A DNA stretch of 64,000 nucleotides from Abelmoschus esculentus (Eukaryota; Streptophyta; Magnoliopsida; Malvales; Malvaceae): NCBI GenBank assembly GCA_035048815.1, contig JAUCBN010000026.1, positions 12,221,501-12,285,500 on the forward strand, written 5' to 3'. Position numbers and translations under genes: made by a program. Numbering within the stretch: position 1 is the first letter of the stretch; each line of letters opens with the position of its first letter. This document shows positions 59,393 through 64,000 of the stretch, piece after piece. Under the pieces are notes generated by a model. That model worked only from the letters and a program-made list of their open reading frames with translations. It did no database searches and was not told where the DNA came from.

Positions 59393-60396
59393 TGTTGGAA
59401 AATAGTGAGCAAATGACCATCTTTGAAGCATTTTTTAGAAGTGTAAAGATGAGGATTCGAATAATGAATTATTGATTCTTATTCTACTCCGTGAGATCTT
59501 TATAACGGTATCTAATATGCTCAAAATTGTTGAGTGGTGAATGATAAATTGATGCCCAAAGAAAGAAGGTTGGAATAAAGTAAGGAATGAGAAACCCCAT
59601 TATCCTATATTGATGGGATAAATGAAGTAGGAAGTGTTTATATACACTTACTCACATAGTTATCATTGAATGACTTAACACTTGGGTTGGGGTGCACGAT
59701 GTGGACGATGCAAATATCCGGACCGGTCGGGCCCCTTTTTGGGCTTACGGATATTTTACTCGTTGTGAATAATTTTCCTTAATTTATTTTATTTTTTAAA
59801 AATATCCAAAAAGAGTTTATTTTCAGTTATAACAGCTCAGGATATTTTTAAATAATGAGAAGATATAATGGCTATTTTTAGTTTAAATTTGAATTTAATT
59901 CAATTTTAAACTCTAGATAATTAACATTATCTCTTAAGATTTGAATTTTAATTCATTTCAAATTGTTCATTGTTGCCCTAATTTCCACTATAAATATGAG
60001 ATTGATTCCTCAGTTTTATATCATCTCTTAAACATATCTCATATCTCTCAAAACGTTTTCTCTCCTGGTTTTTATTCAGGTGACTGGGGGAGGCAAGAAC
60101 GGTTCAGGAACTCAACAAATGTGCTATTGTTGGAGTTCCTCTTATTGTTTTATCTTTGGAGACAGACTACCAGTAAACTCAGCACCATCGGAGTGACAGA
60201 AAATCTGTCTTAAGGAAACTGCGATTATACAGGCCTCAACACGATTTCGGTTTATCGTTTCCAAAATGTGTTTGATCTAAAATTTTATCTATTTTATTTC
60301 ATAATTTTGTTTGGGCTTTATTTTGTTCGCTAAATAATAATATTATTTTATTTTATTATTATTTATTTTCTTGGATTAATCATCTATTGTCCAACA
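59393..60396 (+). repeat. Copia 3' LTR
   Basis: 1004 bp with complementary TGTTGGA/TCCAACA ends. CACTATAAATATGAG at about 59987-60001 is a likely TATA box. The 90-codon frame 59941-60213 lies inside the LTR and is not a gene. AAACT follows directly. Confidence 0.88.
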
Positions 60397-61679
60397 AAAC
60401 TAAAATATATCTTTCAAAGGTTGATAATGTTTACTCAATTACAACGAAAACTCTTCCCAATCTTGAAATAAAGATTACAATAAAATACACATAAGTTAAG
60501 AATAAGGGTTTGATAATAAATGCTGAATTTAATATTACAATAGGATTTTTGTTTGATTGCTAACACAATGATCATTAGTTAGTTGTAGCAGCTTTAGAGA
60601 CCTGTATTTATATCTCCTCATTGATTTCTAACCGTTTGAGTTGTAGAAGAATAAAATATAGTGTTTGTGCAAATTTCTTACGGTAAATGTTGTCTTGCTT
60701 ATCTTTGGTATCGGTACATAGGTTCCCATATCGATAAATGTCATAAGAAAAAAATTAATTTATAAAGGGGTATCAATATAAGAGCTTGTCGTATCGATAC
60801 CCATATTTGAAAATGTAAAGGGGTATCGATATGCCTATTTAGAGCACTGAAACAAGTGTTGATTTTTTTAAAAAGATTGACACGGGTCGTACTGTATCAA
60901 TACGAGTTTTACTCAATGGAAACCTAATAAAAAGATTGAAGAAACAATATCGATATGCACTATAGCCATATCGGTATGCGTAATCGTTTTTTAATTTTAT
61001 GGTTCCAATAAACTAACATTTAAACGGTTATATTTTGACCTTGAAAAATGAACAAAAATTTATTGATTATATCAATACGCCTAAAAAACGTATTGATACT
61101 CAAATAGCTGTTAGGACCCAAATTGAAAGGCATATCAATTTTATACTTGTCTATACCAATTCTACGTATCGATACGCGTTTATAACGTATCGGTAAATGA
61201 TACCCATCAACTTAAAAATGAAGTTCAATAACGAAAATTTGTATCAATTCAACTTAAAGGGTATTAATAAACCTAGACGATTTTAGTTGTTTTGAGTATG
61301 AAAATACTTTAAAAAAAATAGGTATAATTTTTATCTTAAGAAAAAATTTTAGCGTTGAAAATATTATCAATTTAAAAAATTTTAAGGTACTTAAAAATTT
61401 ATATCTTTAGTTAAATTAATTCTTATACAAATATGTTAGATCAAAATCAAGTATACTTTTACACTTTACTATGAAATGTTTTTGGTTTATATAGCGGAAC
61501 TAAAACTGTTCCCTTTATGCAATTTTTTTTCATTCATGCCTAAATCTAAAATTGTCGCCTCTGATTGTTCGTTGTTTGGATTGTATGATACAACGGGTGA
61601 TTCTAGGAAAAGACCATTAAAAGAAGGCTAAAAAAGACTAACGGGTTTACCCGATCAATATTTATACATAATTAGTTAC
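60397..61679. repeat. Non-coding with TATCGATA-type motif cluster
   Basis: No gene. From about 60705 to 61200 the phrases TATCGATAC, GGTATCGATAT, TATCGGTA and ATCGATAC recur more than ten times, in eroded form. This is the same palindromic motif seen at 47690-47960, suggesting a second, older copy of that LTR type, interrupted on the left by the copia insertion. Confidence 0.5.
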
Positions 61680-62862
61680 GAACTATGTACACAATTTTAT
61701 ACAAAAACTGTAAGAAAAACAGAATATACATAAATTATTACAAACGTAAGGATTTGTGTATATACATAAATCCTTACAAATATTGTAAGAAAAATGGTAT
61801 ATACATAAAATGTTACAACATAAGGATTTGTGTACATACATTACTACGAGAATACATAAACTGATACAAATATTGTAAGGATTTGTGTATTTACACAAAT
61901 CCCTACAAAGTATACACAAATGCTTACGAAAATTGTAAGGAAAAAGGTATTTACACAAATCCTTACAACTTCTCACCATGGGCTAAAGGAGGCCATCCAA
62001 GTGTAAGGATTTGTGTACATAAACAATTTACTATGAGAATACATAATATGATACAAAAATGGTAAGGATTTGTGTATATACACAAATTCCTACAAGGTAT
62101 ACACAAATGCTTACGAAAACTGTAAGGAAAAAAAGTATGTACACAAATTCTTACAACTTCTCACAATAGGCCAAAGGAGGCCATCCAAGTGTAAGGATTT
62201 ATGTACATACACAATTTACTGCGAGAATACATAATATGAAACAAAAATGGTAAGGATTTGTGTATGTACACAAATCCTTACAAGGTATACACAAATGCTT
62301 ATGAAAACCGTAAGGAAAAAGGTTTATACACAAATCCTTACAACTTCTCACCATGGTCTAAAGGAGGCCGTCCAAGTGTAAGGATTTATATACATACACA
62401 ACTTACTACGAGAATACATAATATGGTACAAAAATGGTAAGGATTTGTGTATGTACATAGATCCCTATAATGTATACACAAATTCTTACGAAAACCGTAA
62501 GAAAAAAGGTATATACACAAATCCATACACCTTCTCGCCATGGGCTAAAGGAGGCCATCCAAGTGTAAGGATTTGTGTACATACACAATTTACTACGAGA
62601 ATACATAATATGAAACAAAAATGGTATGGTACACAAATCCCTATGAGGTATACACAAATGCTTACGAAAATCGTTAGAAAAAAGATATGTACACAAATCC
62701 TTACACCTTCTCACCATGGGCTAAAGGAGGCCATCCAAGTGTAAGAGTTTGTGTACATACACAATTTACTACGGGAATGCATAATATGGAACAAAAATGG
62801 TAAAAACAATTGTGTATGTACACAAATTCCTACAAGATATACACAAATTGTGAGAAAAGAGT
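61680..62862. repeat. ~187 bp tandem repeat containing a hairpin palindrome
   Basis: The phrase CC(A/G)TCCAAGTGTAAG recurs at 61993, 62181, 62368, 62555 and 62731, spacings 188, 187, 187 and 176. Each unit has a GTAAGGATTTGTGTA arm meeting TACACAAATCCTTAC with only 2 bases between. In the copy at 62250-62281 both 15-base arms are perfect. A second, looser inverted pair of the same arms flanks the AAAGGAGGCCATCC block. A more decayed unit precedes at 61680-61880. The several ~60-103 codon frames on both strands (TNPY and KGGHPSVR residues) arise from repetition and show no domain. Confidence 0.85.
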
Positions 62863-62864
62863 CA

Positions 62865-63229
62865 TGATGGCCGTAGAACACGAACGTCGATCAACAATGA
62901 ATAAGAAAATAAAAAATACTAGAGTTTAACAATAGAGAAAAATAGTATTTTAAACAAAGGACAATTTTTTTTTGTATTTTCTTATTATTGTTCTAAATCA
63001 AATGGTTACAGAATAAGCCTTTAAATAGACTAAAATAAAGTTTTAGTATAACTAATATTATACTTTATCTCTAATTTAAATAATATTTATTCCTAATTTA
63101 AATAAGACTTCTAATAAATCTAAACTATTAATTAGAAATAAACTCTAATTAAATTTTAAATAAAAACTCTAGCACTCCTTGTTAACTTAGACTCCTCATC
63201 AAGCTCTAACACTTTTTGGATAACTAACA
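62865..63229 (-). repeat. 3' LTR of a copia-like element
   Basis: Read on the - strand the segment begins TGTTAGTTATCC and ends GGCCATCA, with TG...CA termini. It is directly preceded on that strand by the purine tract GTTTGAGGGGG (63230-63240), the classic copia 3' signal. The left boundary is set only by the CA end. AGTCTATTTAAAGGC (- strand, near 63025) is a weak TATA candidate. The rest of the element would lie to the right. Confidence 0.55.
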
Positions 63230-63240
63230 CCCCCTCAAAC
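63230..63240 (-). other. Polypurine tract
   Basis: - strand GTTTGAGGGGG abutting the putative LTR start. Confidence 0.55.
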
Positions 63241-64000
63241 TAGTGAACAAACGTAGTAGAACATCAGCTTGAATCTTGGATATGATGTCTTACTCTTTTC
63301 TCTTCTGTTGTTTCTTTGAGAAAAATATTTCTTATTCTTGAGTCAGGAGTCTTTGATTGAGATACTCCAACATGTGTTTCTTAATTAAAAGATTCGATGT
63401 GAATATTGTTGATATAATCCTGGTAGTAAAATTTTGAATCATATATGTGTTGCCCAATCGTGGTTCAAGTAAGAACTTTGAGTAGCGTTTTTCGTGGGAA
63501 GTTAATTGCCTTGACAATTAGGGTTGTGAAGAAAATCTGAACACGGAAGATAGTAGTGGTGACGTAGGTTTTTGTTGATTTAACAAGGATGATGGATTGT
63601 GACCCGTTAGCTATATAGAGCTAAGAACCAACAATATAAAGTGATGAAATTGAAGGGATAGAGAATGAAAAGTGACCCACTAGCTATAGAGAGCTAGGAA
63701 CCAACGCTATAAACAAATAAAATGAATAGAATGCCACAAGAATCCACTTGAAGCCGATAAAGTTCTTGTAGAACAAGAAAAAGAGAACACTTTCAAAGTT
63801 TAATATATGATCAAATTTGTCCCTTTACAATGGAATAGACAACCTATTTATAGTAACCATAGGCTAGATATGAAGATTCTTACAAAGAAGATAATTTCTT
63901 AATATCAATGTTAATAAAAACTCATGAATACATTATTTCACATCTTTCCTCATAATGCCTGAAAATACCAAGAGTCTTAGATGAATTTGATATTCTCTAG
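63241..64000 (-). other. Adjoining sequence, possible LTR or untranslated region
   Basis: The first ~50 bases on the - strand may hold the decayed pol tail. No RNase H motif is readable. Two near copies of GTGACCC(A/G)(C/T)TAGCTATA then GAGCTA(A/G)GAACCAAC lie at about 63599 and 63673. - strand ACTATAAATAGGTTG at about 63843-63857 is a TATA-like box, as in LTR promoters. No gene recognised. Confidence 0.35.

Larger units (their letters stand above)
54216..60396 (+). mobile_element. Ty1/copia element, internally deleted and decayed
   Basis: A 6.18 kb + strand element. LTRs start TGTTGAAAAATAG (54216) and TGTTGGAAAATAG (59393). The 3' LTR ends CTATTGTCCAACA, complementary to its start. AAACT occurs both at 54211-54215 and 60397-60401, a perfect 5 bp target duplication. 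Internal sequence has integrase and RNase H fragments in copia order. The distance between the integrase motif and the end of RNase H is only about 1.06 kb, so most of RT has been lost. Confidence 0.9.

Noticed and set aside
61683..62744. 60-103 codon frames as a repeated protein gene
   Set aside because: They occur on both strands of a 187 bp tandem repeat whose length is not a multiple of three in all units, and residues follow the palindrome, not a domain.

Overview
This is an AT-rich, gene-poor stretch of a plant nuclear genome. It is almost certainly a eudicot; several LTR styles remind me of Gossypium (cotton), but that is recall and was not tested. I recognise no host protein-coding gene, tRNA or rRNA. 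Nearly everything identifiable is LTR retrotransposon, mostly decayed and partly nested, plus fold-back elements and tandem repeats. Most short open frames are chance frames inside LTRs or shards of broken polyproteins.

Layout. 1-4146: decayed + strand Ty1/copia element with its 3' LTR at 3913-4146. 4147-7387: AT-rich DNA with one candidate copia-type LTR (6224-6454). 7388-13760: complete but broken - strand Ty3/gypsy chromovirus with two ~0.89 kb LTRs, an initiator-Met type PBS, gag, PR, RT, RNase H, IN and chromodomain. 14141-14892: telomere-like CCCTAAA array bracketed by ~200 bp inverted arms. 17640-18681: remnant of a - strand LTR element (LTR, PBS, gag start). 19665-21090: second long inverted-repeat element with a TTTAGGG-like core. 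22230-25758: Tat-like gypsy gag remnant followed by unusual imperfect tandem repeats. 25759-35190: + strand Athila-type element with both LTRs, tRNA-Asp type PBS and gag-pol carrying many stops. 36134-52330: two direct copies of a ~4.0 kb segment (an LTR starting TGTAAC plus ~1.3 kb). The first copy is split by a 6978 bp Athila-like element (38748-45725) with a perfect 5 bp target duplication (AAAAT) that carries gag and protease but no RT, RNase H or integrase. 54216-60396: + strand copia element with a perfect AAACT target duplication. 61680-62860: ~187 bp tandem repeat built round a near-perfect palindrome. 62865-64000: 3' LTR and adjoining sequence of a - strand copia-like element that continues past the window.

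How the parts relate. The gag, protease, RT, RNase H and integrase pieces would have worked in cis within each element. Every element shows stops, frameshifts or catalytic substitutions, so none looks autonomous today. The gag-protease-only element is the best-preserved frame here and would have needed pol from another family member. The most unusual signals are the palindromic 187 bp repeat, the two long inverted-repeat elements that both enclose telomere-like arrays, the gag-protease-only element nested in a segmental duplication, and the 21/42 bp CCTTCGGG repeat with higher-order structure.
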